From JAYEJW01 sp034716535 (GTDB lineage: Bacteria; Pseudomonadota; Gammaproteobacteria; Chromatiales; Chromatiaceae), in NCBI GenBank assembly GCA_034716535.1, contig JAYEJW010000447.1:1-8694 (forward strand): 8,694 nucleotides of DNA. The letters are read 5' to 3'. Every line of letters begins with the position of its first letter. The first letter of the stretch is position 1. Below are positions 1 to 6,636 of this stretch, piece after piece. Both the position numbers and the translations under genes were made by a program. A model generated the notes under the pieces. That model worked only from the letters and a program-made list of their open reading frames with translations. It searched no databases and was not told where the DNA came from.

Positions 1-27
1 GCGTGCTCCAAGCAGTATAGAGCACGC
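1..27. terminator. Inverted repeat at window edge, possible terminator of an upstream gene
   Basis: A perfect 8-bp inverted repeat, GCGTGCTC (1-8) and GAGCACGC (20-27), encloses an 11-nt loop. It is followed by only a weak T-rich stretch (TGATTTGTT). It sits about 50 nt before the first gene of the signalling operon, so it could end an upstream transcript or be an operator for this operon. The left flank is outside the window, so the full stem length cannot be judged. Confidence 0.3.
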
Positions 28-76
28 TGATTTGTTGAGCGCTTCCCTTGAGAATGCGGTGCAGCAAGGAGGTCAC

Positions 77-277
77 ATGCCACAGCCCATGTTGGCCGGA
101 CAACGGTTGATCGCGGTGTTTCTTGCCGGTCTGCTGCTGTTTTACTCCCCGGTCATCGCGGTGTTCGACAGGCCGATGTTCTGGTTCGGGATACCGGCCG
201 TCTATCTGTACCTGTTCGCCGCCTGGGCGGCGTTGATCGCCCTCATGGGCTGGATCGTCGAGAGACGGCGCGAATGA
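77..277 (+). CDS. Small two-helix membrane protein preceding the symporter-kinase
   Basis: This encodes a 66-aa protein with two hydrophobic segments, at roughly residues 8-29 and 36-60, and an Arg/Glu-rich end (ERRRE). The start chosen is ATG 77, which has an excellent Shine-Dalgarno AAGGAGG at 66-72; a TTG at 32 in the same frame lacks one. The gene ends 47 nt before the kinase. In known systems, small membrane proteins often accompany sodium:solute symporters (DUF3311/DUF4212-type partners), and a small ORF, cbrX, precedes cbrA in Pseudomonas. Size, topology and position fit such a partner, but no family signature could be confirmed by eye. The inferred role is assembly or tuning of the symporter-like sensor. 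Existence as a gene is well supported; function is not. Confidence 0.8.
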   Translation: MPQPMLAGQRLIAVFLAGLLLFYSPVIAVFDRPMFWFGIPAVYLYLFAAWAALIALMGWIVERRRE

Positions 278-324
278 GCCTCGCCGCTCCAGGTTCCCGA
301 GTTTTTCCGCGCCTTTGAGCCCCG

Positions 325-3102
325 ATGAGCGGCGGACCACTGATCGCGGGCGTTTCCCTGCTCTATCTCGGGCTGCTCTTCGCCATTGCCCACTGGGCGG
401 ACCGGCGCGCCGCGCGGGGGCGCTCTGTGATCGCACATCCCGCCATCTACGCCCTGTCACTGGCCGTCTACTGTACCGCCTGGACCTTCTACGGCAGTGT
501 GGGGCGCGCCGCGGAAACGGGACTGGGGTTCCTGCCCATCTATCTTGGCCCAACCCTTGCTGCGGCACTCTGGGGGGTGCTGCTGCTCAAGATGGTGCGG
601 GTGAGCAAGTCCCAGCGCATCACCTCCATCGCCGATTTCATCGCCTCGCGGTACGGAAAGAGCCACGTCCTCGGCGGCCTGGTCACGGTGATCGCCGTTG
701 TCGGCGTGGTGCCCTATATCGCCCTGCAGCTCAAGGCCGTCTCAAGCAGCTTCAGCATCCTCCTGCAGTATCCGGAAATCCGCATGCCGAGGCATGCCGA
801 TACCCTGCCTGTTTGGCAGGATACGGCGCTGTACGTGGCCCTGGTGCTCGCTGCATTCACGGTGCTCTTCGGCGCCCGCCACCTCGACGCCAGCGAGAGG
901 CACGAAGGCATGGTGGCGGCGATTGCCTTCGAGTCCATCGTCAAGCTGGCGGCCTTCATTGCGGTCGGGCTCTTCGTCACCTTCGGCCTCTACGGAGGTT
1001 TTGGGGAGGTCTTTCGCATGGCGCGGGAGGCTGGCTACCTGAAACCCCTGCTGGGGCCGGCCCTGGACGGTTACCGGGCCTGGTTTTCCCTGTCTTTCCT
1101 GTCTGCGCTGGCGGTGCTGCTGCTGCCGCGACAGTTCCAGATGGGCGTCGTGGAGAACAGCAGCGAGCACCAACTTCGCCGAGCGGTCTGGATGTTTCCT
1201 CTCTACCTGCTGCTGATCAATATCTTCGTGCTGCCCATCGCCCTCGCCGGACAATTGGAGCTCGGCGCCGGTGTGGACGCGGACACCTTCGTGCTCACCC
1301 TGCCAATGGCGCACAGGCAGGAGTCCCTCGCCCTGTTCGCTTACATCGGCGGACTGTCCGCGGCCACCGGCATGGTCATCGTGGAGACCGTCGCCCTGTC
1401 CACCATGGTCTGTAATGACTTGGTTATGCCCGGACTGTTGCGCCGCTGGCAACGGGTCGCACCGCCTGTTGATCTCAGCGTCCTGTTGCTCAGGATTCGC
1501 CGCGGCGCGATCTTCGGAATTCTCTTGCTCGGTTACCTCTATTTTCGGCTGGCCGGCGAGGCCTACGCGCTTGTCAGCATCGGGTTGATCAGTTTCGCCG
1601 CCGTTGCTCAGTTTGCGCCGGCGATGATCGGCGGCCTGTATTGGCGGGGAGGCACACGGGAGGGGGCGCTGGCGGGGCTGAGCGCCGGCTTTCTGATGTG
1701 GGCCTATACGTTGCTGCTGCCGTCATTCGCCAAGTCGGGCTGGCTGCCCGCTGCGTTCGTCGACCTTGGACCCTTCGGTCTCTCCTGGCTCAAGCCCCAG
1801 GCGCTGTTCGGGCTCGAGGGTTGGGACCAGATCTCCCATTGCCTGTTCTGGAGCCTCGCGGCGAATACGGGTGCGTTTGTGCTCGTCTCCCTGTTGCGCG
1901 TGCCCAACGCTGCCGAGGCCGCTCAGGCAGGCGTGTTCGTGGACGCCCTAAAAAACCGCCGCTCGGCCAGCGCGAGGTTCTGGCGGGGCGGGGCGGAGGT
2001 CTCCGAGCTCATGGATCTGGCGGGGCGCTTTCTGGGGGCGGAGCGGGCCCGCCAGGCCTTCTACGGCTATGCCGGGGAGAGGGGTCTGGCCGAGGTGTCG
2101 GATCTTCCGGCGGACGCTCAGACCGTTCACTTCGTTGAGACGCTGCTGGCTGGGGCGATCGGCAGCGCCTCGGCGCGGGTCATGGTGGCCTCCGTGGCGC
2201 AAGAGGAGCCCCTGGGCCTGGAGGAGGTGTTGGACATCCTGGACGAGGCGTCCCAGATCCGCGCCTACAGCCGCGAGTTGGAGCAGAAGTCGCGGGAGCT
2301 GGAGGCGGCGAGCGCCGAGCTCAGGGCTGCGAACGTCCGGCTCCAGGAGCTGGATCGGCTGAAAGACGACTTCATGTCGTCCGTCACCCACGAGCTGCGC
2401 ACGCCCCTGACCTCGATCCGCGCCTTCTCCGAGATCCTGCATGAGGATCCGGAGGCTGATCTGGAGGACCGGAAGCGCTTCCTCGGCATCATCGTCAGCG
2501 AGACCGAGCGTCTCTCGCGGCTCGTGAATCAGGTACTCGATCTGGCGAAGATCGAGTCCACTCACGCCGAGTGGCGGCTCGGTGAGGTCGACCTGGCCGG
2601 TGTGATCCGCGAGTCCGTGCAGACCACGGAGCAATTGTTCCGCGACAAGGGCGCCGTGGTACAACTGGACCTGATGGAGGGAACCGCTGTCTCGTGGGCG
2701 GATCGTGACAGGCTGATGCAGGTCATGCTCAATCTGCTGTCCAACGCGGCCAAGTTCGTGCCGGCGGATACAGGGAGCGTGGAGGTTCGCCTCAAAGAGA
2801 CGTCAGCCGGATTCCAGGTGGATGTTATGGACAACGGCCAAGGTATCCAGCCGGATGTCCTGCCGGCGATCTTTGAAAAGTTCAGGCAGGGCGGCGACGA
2901 TTACGCGAAGCCCGTGGGCACCGGACTGGGACTACCCATCTGCCGCCAGATCATCGAGCACCTGGGCGGCCGGATCTGGGTCCAGAGCACATTCGGGAAA
3001 GGTGCTACATTTTCATTTACATTGCCACCGGAAAACCGGGACGCTCGGGCAGGGAAATCGAGGCAAGTCCATGACGAAGAAGATCCTCATCGCCGACGAT
3101 GA
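325..3102 (+). CDS. Sodium:solute symporter-STAC-histidine kinase (CbrA/CrbS-type hybrid sensor)
   Basis: This 925-aa inner-membrane sensor kinase begins with an SLC5/SSS transporter-like module of about 13 helices (residues 1-520). Typical stretches are TAWTFYGSVG and LPIYLGP near the N-terminus, YIALQLKAVS, and GGLSAATGMVIVE at 342-354. A STAC-like region follows at about 553-625 (RFLGAERA, LLAGAIGSASARVMVASV), then a coiled coil at 637-682. The kinase core has an H-box with phospho-acceptor H689 in THELRTPL, N-box N807 in NLLSNAAKF, G1 box DNGQGI (836-841), F box and G2 box GTGLGL (865-870). All catalytic motifs are intact. No PAS domain lies between STAC and the kinase, unlike many CbrA/CrbS proteins. 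Start ATG 325 has only a weak GAG upstream but matches the family N-terminus. The last 32 nt overlap the receiver gene, implying coupled translation. The ligand is unknown; relatives respond to carboxylate or amino-acid nutrition. Confidence 0.93.
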   Translation: MSGGPLIAGVSLLYLGLLFAIAHWADRRAARGRSVIAHPAIYALSLAVYCTAWTFYGSVGRAAETGLGFLPIYLGPTLAAALWGVLLLKMVRVSKSQRITSIADFIASRYGKSHVLGGLVTVIAVVGVVPYIALQLKAVSSSFSILLQYPEIRMPRHADTLPVWQDTALYVALVLAAFTVLFGARHLDASERHEGMVAAIAFESIVKLAAFIAVGLFVTFGLYGGFGEVFRMAREAGYLKPLLGPALDGYRAWFSLSFLSALAVLLLPRQFQMGVVENSSEHQLRRAVWMFPLYLLLINIFVLPIALAGQLELGAGVDADTFVLTLPMAHRQESLALFAYIGGLSAATGMVIVETVALSTMVCNDLVMPGLLRRWQRVAPPVDLSVLLLRIRRGAIFGILLLGYLYFRLAGEAYALVSIGLISFAAVAQFAPAMIGGLYWRGGTREGALAGLSAGFLMWAYTLLLPSFAKSGWLPAAFVDLGPFGLSWLKPQALFGLEGWDQISHCLFWSLAANTGAFVLVSLLRVPNAAEAAQAGVFVDALKNRRSASARFWRGGAEVSELMDLAGRFLGAERARQAFYGYAGERGLAEVSDLPADAQTVHFVETLLAGAIGSASARVMVASVAQEEPLGLEEVLDILDEASQIRAYSRELEQKSRELEAASAELRAANVRLQELDRLKDDFMSSVTHELRTPLTSIRAFSEILHEDPEADLEDRKRFLGIIVSETERLSRLVNQVLDLAKIESTHAEWRLGEVDLAGVIRESVQTTEQLFRDKGAVVQLDLMEGTAVSWADRDRLMQVMLNLLSNAAKFVPADTGSVEVRLKETSAGFQVDVMDNGQGIQPDVLPAIFEKFRQGGDDYAKPVGTGLGLPICRQIIEHLGGRIWVQSTFGKGATFSFTLPPENRDARAGKSRQVHDEEDPHRRR

Positions 3103-3445
3103 GCCGAATATCCTGATCTCGGTCGACTACCTCATGCGCCGTGAGGGCTTCGAGGTGATTGTGGCGCGGGATGGGGAGGAGGCGCTGTCCAGCATTCGTT
3201 CCGACCGGCCGGACATCGTCCTGCTCGATGTGATGATGCCCAAGCTCGACGGGTTCGAGGTGTGTAAGGCGGTTCGGGCAGACCCCGCCCTAGAGGGCGT
3301 GCGCATCCTCATGCTGACGGCGAAGGGCCGTGACGCGGACGTCGCCAAAGGGCTGAGCCTGGGGGCCGATGCCTACGTCCCCAAACCCTTCTCTACCCGG
3401 GATCTGGTGGCGCAGGTCAAGGCACTGCTCGACTCCGAGGCCTGA
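3071..3445 (+). CDS. Single-domain (CheY-like) response regulator
   Basis: This 124-aa protein consists only of a receiver domain. The acidic pocket D9/D10, phospho-acceptor D53 (in LLDVMMP), switch T83 (in LTA) and K105 (in PKPF) are all present, so it should accept phosphate. The start is ATG 3071 with GAGG at 3060-3063; the open frame continues further upstream inside the kinase gene but homology begins here (TKKILIADDEP). It overlaps the kinase gene by 32 nt and is its obvious cognate partner. Characterised symporter-kinase relatives pair with NtrC-type (CbrB) or LuxR-type (CrbR) DNA-binding regulators, whereas this one has no output domain at all. It must therefore act by protein contact, by phosphotransfer onward, or as a phosphate sink. 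Which of these applies cannot be told from sequence. Confidence 0.95.
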   Translation: MTKKILIADDEPNILISVDYLMRREGFEVIVARDGEEALSSIRSDRPDIVLLDVMMPKLDGFEVCKAVRADPALEGVRILMLTAKGRDADVAKGLSLGADAYVPKPFSTRDLVAQVKALLDSEA

Positions 3446-3476
3446 GGGCCGCCTTCAACTCGCGAAGGATCCGGAC

Positions 3477-4958
3477 ATGCTAGATACGTCGCCTCTAGAA
3501 CCTCCGACCGCCGGTCTGGACCTGCCGGTCGCGCAATACGGATCGTCGGATGGCCCGTTGCGCTCCCTGCCCAGGCGACCTCCGGTCATTGTGCCGCCGT
3601 CCGCCAGCGTTCGGAAGATGCTGGCGCGCATGGATAAGGCGCGGGCAGATGCGGTGGTCGTGTCGGACGAGGGCAACGGCCTGCCGTTGGGCATCGTCAC
3701 CCTTTCCGACGTCGTGCACCGGGTCACCCTGGAAGGCGGAGGACCGGATGAGCCGGTCGCGAGCGTCATGACCGGGGCGCCTTTCACCTTACCGGCGGAT
3801 GCGCCGGCTCATCGGGCGACCGTGCTGATGACCAAACGCGGTCTTCGGCACGTCGTCCTCGTGGAGCCCGACGGTCGCGTATGCAATCTGCTCTGCCAGT
3901 CCGACCTGTTCGGGCTGCGCGGGGGCGGGGCCGACGGCATTGCGGAGCGTATCGCGGCGGCCACGGACAGGAGCGCCATGGTTGTCGCGGCGGACGCCAT
4001 TCGGCGACGGGGGGCCGAGCTGTTCGGGGCCGGGATAGGCGTGGAGGCGCTGTGCCATTGGATGTCCGCGCTCAACGACCTGGTGGCAATACGGGTGATC
4101 GAGCTGATCGAGGACGAATTCGATCTGCCTGCCGTCCCCTGGTGCTGGATGGTCTTCGGTTCGGAGGGTCGGCTGGAGCAGACCTTCTCCACCGACCAGG
4201 ACAACGGCCTCATCTTCCTCCCCGGCAACGAGGAGGAGACCGATGCCCTGCGGGAGGCCTTCCTGCCCTTCGCCCAGACCGTCAATCGGGCACTCGATGC
4301 CTGCGGATTTGCCTTGTGCAAGGGCAACATCATGGCCGGCAACGCCGACTGGTGCCTGAACTTGGCCGAATGGCAGGACAAATTTGGTGCCTGGGTGCGT
4401 ACTCCCGACCCACAGGCGTTGCTCCACAGCACGATCTTCTTCGATTTCAGGCCCCTGTACGGGAGCTACGGGCTGGTCGATACCCTTCGCAACTGGCTGC
4501 TGCCGCTTGCGCCGGATCATCCGCGTTTTCTTCGAGCCATGGCGGAGGAGGCGCTGACCTGTGCGCCGGCACTCGGTTGGCTGGGTAACTTCGCCTTCGA
4601 CGGGAGCAAGGCCTATCCCCACACCATCGATCTCAAGCTTCACGGTGCACGTCCGTTCGTGGACGCTGCGCGTATCTGGAGCCTCGTCCAGGGCGTCTGG
4701 GCAACGAGCACCGCCGATCGTATCCGCGCCTCTTCAGAGGCCCTCAACAGGCGTCCTGAGGACACCTCTGCCGCGGTGGACGGGTTCCACGTGGTGCAAC
4801 GGTTCCGTTTTCGCCAGCAGCTGGCTGCCGCCGAGCCGGAAGCGGTGAACCGTCTGGATCCTTCCTCGCTGAATGACTTGGACAAGCTGATGCTGAAAGA
4901 GGCCCTCAAGCAGGCAAAGACCCTCCAGCAGCGGCTGAGGCTGGATCACGGCTTATGA
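3477..4958 (+). CDS. CBS-pair DUF294 nucleotidyltransferase-like protein
   Basis: This is a 493-aa cytoplasmic protein. Two CBS motifs lie at about residues 29-90 and 97-150 (adenine-nucleotide-binding type). A GlnD-like DUF294 nucleotidyltransferase domain follows at about 185-315 with the signature GSEGR (228-232) and TDQDN (239-243); D240 and D242 are the expected metal ligands. A DUF294 C-terminal substrate-binding-type domain occupies about 345-485 (FFDFRPLYG). Many family members also carry an N-terminal cyclic-nucleotide-binding domain, which is absent here. The in-frame sequence upstream of the start is just a shadow of the receiver gene. ATG 3477 has Shine-Dalgarno GAAGGA at 3464-3469 and starts 31 nt after the receiver gene. 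DUF294 proteins commonly neighbour symporter/kinase loci linked to acetate use, so a role in that signalling is plausible. The substrate is unknown. Confidence 0.9.
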   Translation: MLDTSPLEPPTAGLDLPVAQYGSSDGPLRSLPRRPPVIVPPSASVRKMLARMDKARADAVVVSDEGNGLPLGIVTLSDVVHRVTLEGGGPDEPVASVMTGAPFTLPADAPAHRATVLMTKRGLRHVVLVEPDGRVCNLLCQSDLFGLRGGGADGIAERIAAATDRSAMVVAADAIRRRGAELFGAGIGVEALCHWMSALNDLVAIRVIELIEDEFDLPAVPWCWMVFGSEGRLEQTFSTDQDNGLIFLPGNEEETDALREAFLPFAQTVNRALDACGFALCKGNIMAGNADWCLNLAEWQDKFGAWVRTPDPQALLHSTIFFDFRPLYGSYGLVDTLRNWLLPLAPDHPRFLRAMAEEALTCAPALGWLGNFAFDGSKAYPHTIDLKLHGARPFVDAARIWSLVQGVWATSTADRIRASSEALNRRPEDTSAAVDGFHVVQRFRFRQQLAAAEPEAVNRLDPSSLNDLDKLMLKEALKQAKTLQQRLRLDHGL

Positions 4959-5146
4959 CGGCGTCGGTGTTCGAGGTTGTTGACAGGCTCGTCGATGCGG
5001 TCGAGCTCGCACGGGTGTGGATCCTGGGTCAGCCTCTGCCCCTGCAGATCCTCGTCGGCGTCGTCGCGCTGGCGGTGCTTTGGGTGCTGTGGATCGTCGT
5101 TCGTGTGATCCTGGTAGCCTTCCGAGCGACCTTTCGGGGATTGTGA
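4955..5146 (+). CDS. Small single-helix membrane protein, ATGA-coupled to the DUF294 gene
   Basis: This 63-aa protein has a polar, acidic N-terminal third (residues 1-25) and one strong transmembrane segment at about 31-56 (ILVGVVALAVLWVLWIVV continuing to residue 56). It ends in a short basic tail (FRATFRGL). Its ATG overlaps the stop of the DUF294 gene in ATGA (4955-4958) and no separate Shine-Dalgarno is visible, so it is likely translated by reinitiation. I do not recognise a family. Position and composition suggest it may bring an operon product to the membrane; that is inference. The tight overlap and clean membrane-protein composition support a real gene. Confidence 0.7.
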   Translation: MTASVFEVVDRLVDAVELARVWILGQPLPLQILVGVVALAVLWVLWIVVRVILVAFRATFRGL

Positions 5147-5168
5147 TGGGACGACGCTCCGAGCCTCT

Positions 5169-5195
5169 GCGGCAGACGCCGACGGGCGATGCCGC
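5169..5195. terminator. Strong hairpin between convergent transcription units
   Basis: GCGGCA (5169-5174) pairs with TGCCGC (5190-5195), and the inner CGCC (5177-5180) pairs with GGCG (5185-5188) around a GACG tetraloop. A 2x1 internal loop separates the two stems. It lies in the 65-nt gap between the end of the plus-strand operon (5146) and the end of the minus-strand LTXXQ gene (5212). That placement suits a bidirectional stop signal, although neither side carries a T tract, so it may act with Rho or as a 3'-end stabiliser. Confidence 0.45.
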
Positions 5196-5211
5196 CGGCC
5201 TAAGAGCAGAA

Positions 5212-5658
5212 TCAGTTCTGGGCGGCAGAATCGGGGGCCCGGCCGGAACCCTGGCCCTCCGAGCGGCTTTTTTTGCGTTGGGCGCGAATCTCTTCCAATC
5301 TGGCCCTCTGCTCGCTTGTGAGTACCTCGCTGATGCGATCGCGGGTCTCCGCTCGGGAGCCCCTGCCCGAATGCTTTCCACGCTGCTCCTGTAGGATCGC
5401 CTTGATCCGAGTCTGCTGATCCTCGCTCAGATCGAGCTGCCGGGTCAGGTGCTGCACCCGATCTTCGGCTTGCTGTGACGAATCGCCACTACGGGAAACC
5501 ATGTCGGGCCCCCGGCCGTAATCTTGTCCTTGTCGATCAACCGGTGCCGGACGTGGCTGAGACCCGGTCTCGTATCCTCGGTCCGGGGTCTGGGCGACGC
5601 CGCTCAGGGCGGTGGCGGTCATAACGCCGAATGTGATTGCGGTGATGGATCTTCTCAT
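5212..5658 (-). CDS. Periplasmic LTXXQ (Spy/CpxP-like) protein
   Basis: This 148-aa protein has a short signal peptide: MRRS, a hydrophobic core to about residue 19, and likely cleavage after GVA at 22. There is no lipobox cysteine, so it is predicted soluble in the periplasm. After a Gly/Pro/Arg/Asp-rich linker (25-60) come helices with two family motifs, LSEDQ (77-81) and LTSEQ (113-117), ending in a basic Lys/Arg/Ser tail. LTXXQ proteins include CpxP and Spy, which are envelope-stress or metal-responsive chaperones and adaptors; this one is more divergent and only motif-level similarity is visible. Start ATG 5656-5658 has GAGG 9 nt upstream. It follows pdxH by 59 nt on the same strand, and that gap contains the palindromic element at 5679-5703. 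An A7 run in the mRNA (5268-5274) encodes two lysines. Confidence 0.8.
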   Translation of the reverse strand: MRRSITAITFGVMTATALSGVAQTPDRGYETGSQPRPAPVDRQGQDYGRGPDMVSRSGDSSQQAEDRVQHLTRQLDLSEDQQTRIKAILQEQRGKHSGRGSRAETRDRISEVLTSEQRARLEEIRAQRKKSRSEGQGSGRAPDSAAQN

Positions 5659-5678
5659 GGTCGTTTACCTCATTTGAA

Positions 5679-5703
5679 CCTGGTACTCCGTGTCGGAGTA
5701 CTA
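5679..5703 (-). promoter_or_regulatory. Palindromic element, copy 1 (upstream of LTXXQ gene)
   Basis: The core is GTACTCC-N5-GGAGTAC, a perfect 7-bp dyad that extends to 8 bp with the next inner pair. It sits 20 nt before the LTXXQ start codon. Read on the minus strand it matches the element at 6872-6896 at 23 of 25 positions. The match includes the non-symmetric centre GACA and the trailing AGG. It could be an operator for a dimeric regulator or a 5'-UTR hairpin. No clean -35/-10 pair was found around it. Confidence 0.6.
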
Positions 5704-5717
5704 TTTCACAGGCCCGA

Positions 5718-6356
5718 TCAGGGAGCGAGGCGTTCAATCCGCCAGTTGTCCCCCCATTCGCGGGTGTAACGGAAGCGATCGTGGAGCCGGCTTTCGCGGC
5801 CCTGCCAGAACTCGACGGTGTCCGGCACCACCCGGTACCCGCCCCAGAAGTCGGGCAGGGGCACCTCTCCGTGGGAGAACTTGCGTCTTATCTCGTCGAC
5901 TTTGGCTTCGAGCAGGGAACGGGAGCTGATGACCTTGCTCTGTGGTGAGGCCCAGGCACCGATCTGGCTGCCACGCGGGCGGGTGGTGAAGTACTTGAGC
6001 GACTCCGACGTCGGTACCTTCTCCGCCGATCCTGTGATGCTGACCTGCCTGGCCAGCCCCACCCAGGGGAAGAGCAGCGCCACCTTGACGTTCTCGCCGA
6101 TCTGTTTGGCCTTGCTGCTGCCGTAGTTGGTGTAGAAGACGAACCCCCGTTCGTCGTAGAGCTTGAGCAGCACGGTGCGCAGGAACGGCTGTCCATCCCC
6201 CGCCACGGTGGCCAGGCTCATCGCGTTGGGCTCGGGAATTCCGGTACCGATGGCCTCTTCGTACCAGCGCTGGAACTGGCCAAAGGGGTTGGGATCGAGC
6301 TCGTCGTCGGACAGGCCCTGCTTCATAGCATGGGCGCGGAAAGCTTCGGGGGTCAT
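5718..6356 (-). CDS. pdxH: Pyridoxine/pyridoxamine 5'-phosphate oxidase
   Basis: This FMN-dependent cytoplasmic enzyme oxidises PNP or PMP to pyridoxal 5'-phosphate, the last step of PLP synthesis and salvage. The 212-aa form starting at ATG 6356 matches the usual length of about 213-218. Visible family features are EPNAMSLATV (42-51), RTVLLK (60-65), FYTNYGSSKA (74-83), LLFPW (94-98), RQV (103-105) and RPRGSQIGAWAS (126-137). The C-terminal signature EFWQG...RLHDRF is at 182-195, where R190 and H192 correspond to E. coli R197 and H199. The same frame stays open to a GTG at 6497 (259 aa), but the extra 47 residues are not PdxH-like. No candidate start has a good Shine-Dalgarno; a purine-rich AAGAAG directly abuts ATG 6356. 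The enzyme is confidently identified; the start is less certain. Confidence 0.93.
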   Translation of the reverse strand: MTPEAFRAHAMKQGLSDDELDPNPFGQFQRWYEEAIGTGIPEPNAMSLATVAGDGQPFLRTVLLKLYDERGFVFYTNYGSSKAKQIGENVKVALLFPWVGLARQVSITGSAEKVPTSESLKYFTTRPRGSQIGAWASPQSKVISSRSLLEAKVDEIRRKFSHGEVPLPDFWGGYRVVPDTVEFWQGRESRLHDRFRYTREWGDNWRIERLAP

Positions 6357-6636
6357 CTTCTTATTCGTCTTGGTACTGGCTGGCAAACTTCTGAGCAACG
6401 TCGGCACCTGTTGCTTCATCACCGGTTGCTCAGAAGGTAGAGGCGGAACCCCGTCGATAAAAGAGCTGGCGTCGACATGTCGCATCGCGGCGCACACGTA
6501 GGCTGCGACGATCCGGTCGTCCCACGCCGACCCGCGACGAAAAGGAGCCTGGAAAGCGTAAGCATCGGAATTCTGCTAGTTTTGTTCAATCGACATCGCG
6601 GACCGAACGCCGTCGCGACTCTTCGGAGGAAGGAAC
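6357..6636. other. Divergent intergenic region between pdxH and the small plus-strand gene
   Basis: This 280-nt spacer should carry promoters for pdxH (minus) and for the gene starting at 6637 (plus). Frames crossing it (minus 6419-6811, plus 6477-6755) show no family features. A weak minus-strand candidate promoter, TTGAAC (6584-6589) with a 17-nt gap to GATGCT (6561-6566), is the best seen and is not convincing. The right end carries the purine-rich Shine-Dalgarno GGAGGAAGGA before ATG 6637. Confidence 0.5.

Noticed and set aside
32..76. TTG start at 32 for the first small gene
   Set aside because: The consensus AAGGAGG at 66-72 lies inside this extension and points to ATG 77.
315..1415. 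Long open frame overlapping the symporter-kinase gene in another frame
   Set aside because: It is Arg/Pro/Gly/His-rich with no domain, and lies wholly inside the clearly coding symporter domain. It is a GC-rich shadow frame.
1948..2664. Minus-strand 238-codon open frame opposite the STAC/kinase region
   Set aside because: It is Leu/Arg/Gln-rich antisense of conserved kinase sequence, with no start signal.
4399..4405. GTACTCC half-site inside the DUF294 gene
   Set aside because: There is no matching GGAGTAC arm at the right distance and it lies within coding sequence, so it is probably chance.
3789..4643. Minus-strand 284-codon open frame opposite the DUF294 gene
   Set aside because: It is antisense to conserved catalytic motifs, has no recognisable feature, and has the composition typical of shadow frames.
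5261..5274. T7 run as a plus-strand intrinsic terminator
   Set aside because: It lies inside the LTXXQ coding region, where it encodes Lys-Lys on the minus strand. No clean stem directly precedes it.
5679..5703. Assigning the palindrome to a named regulator (MerR- or Rrf2/IscR-family operator)
   Set aside because: The dyad length would suit several families, but the bases do not match a consensus I can state with confidence, and no regulator gene is in the window.
6561..6589. Minus-strand promoter for pdxH: TTGAAC, 17 nt, GATGCT
   Set aside because: The -10 matches poorly (3 of 6) and nothing else supports it, so it is left as a note only.
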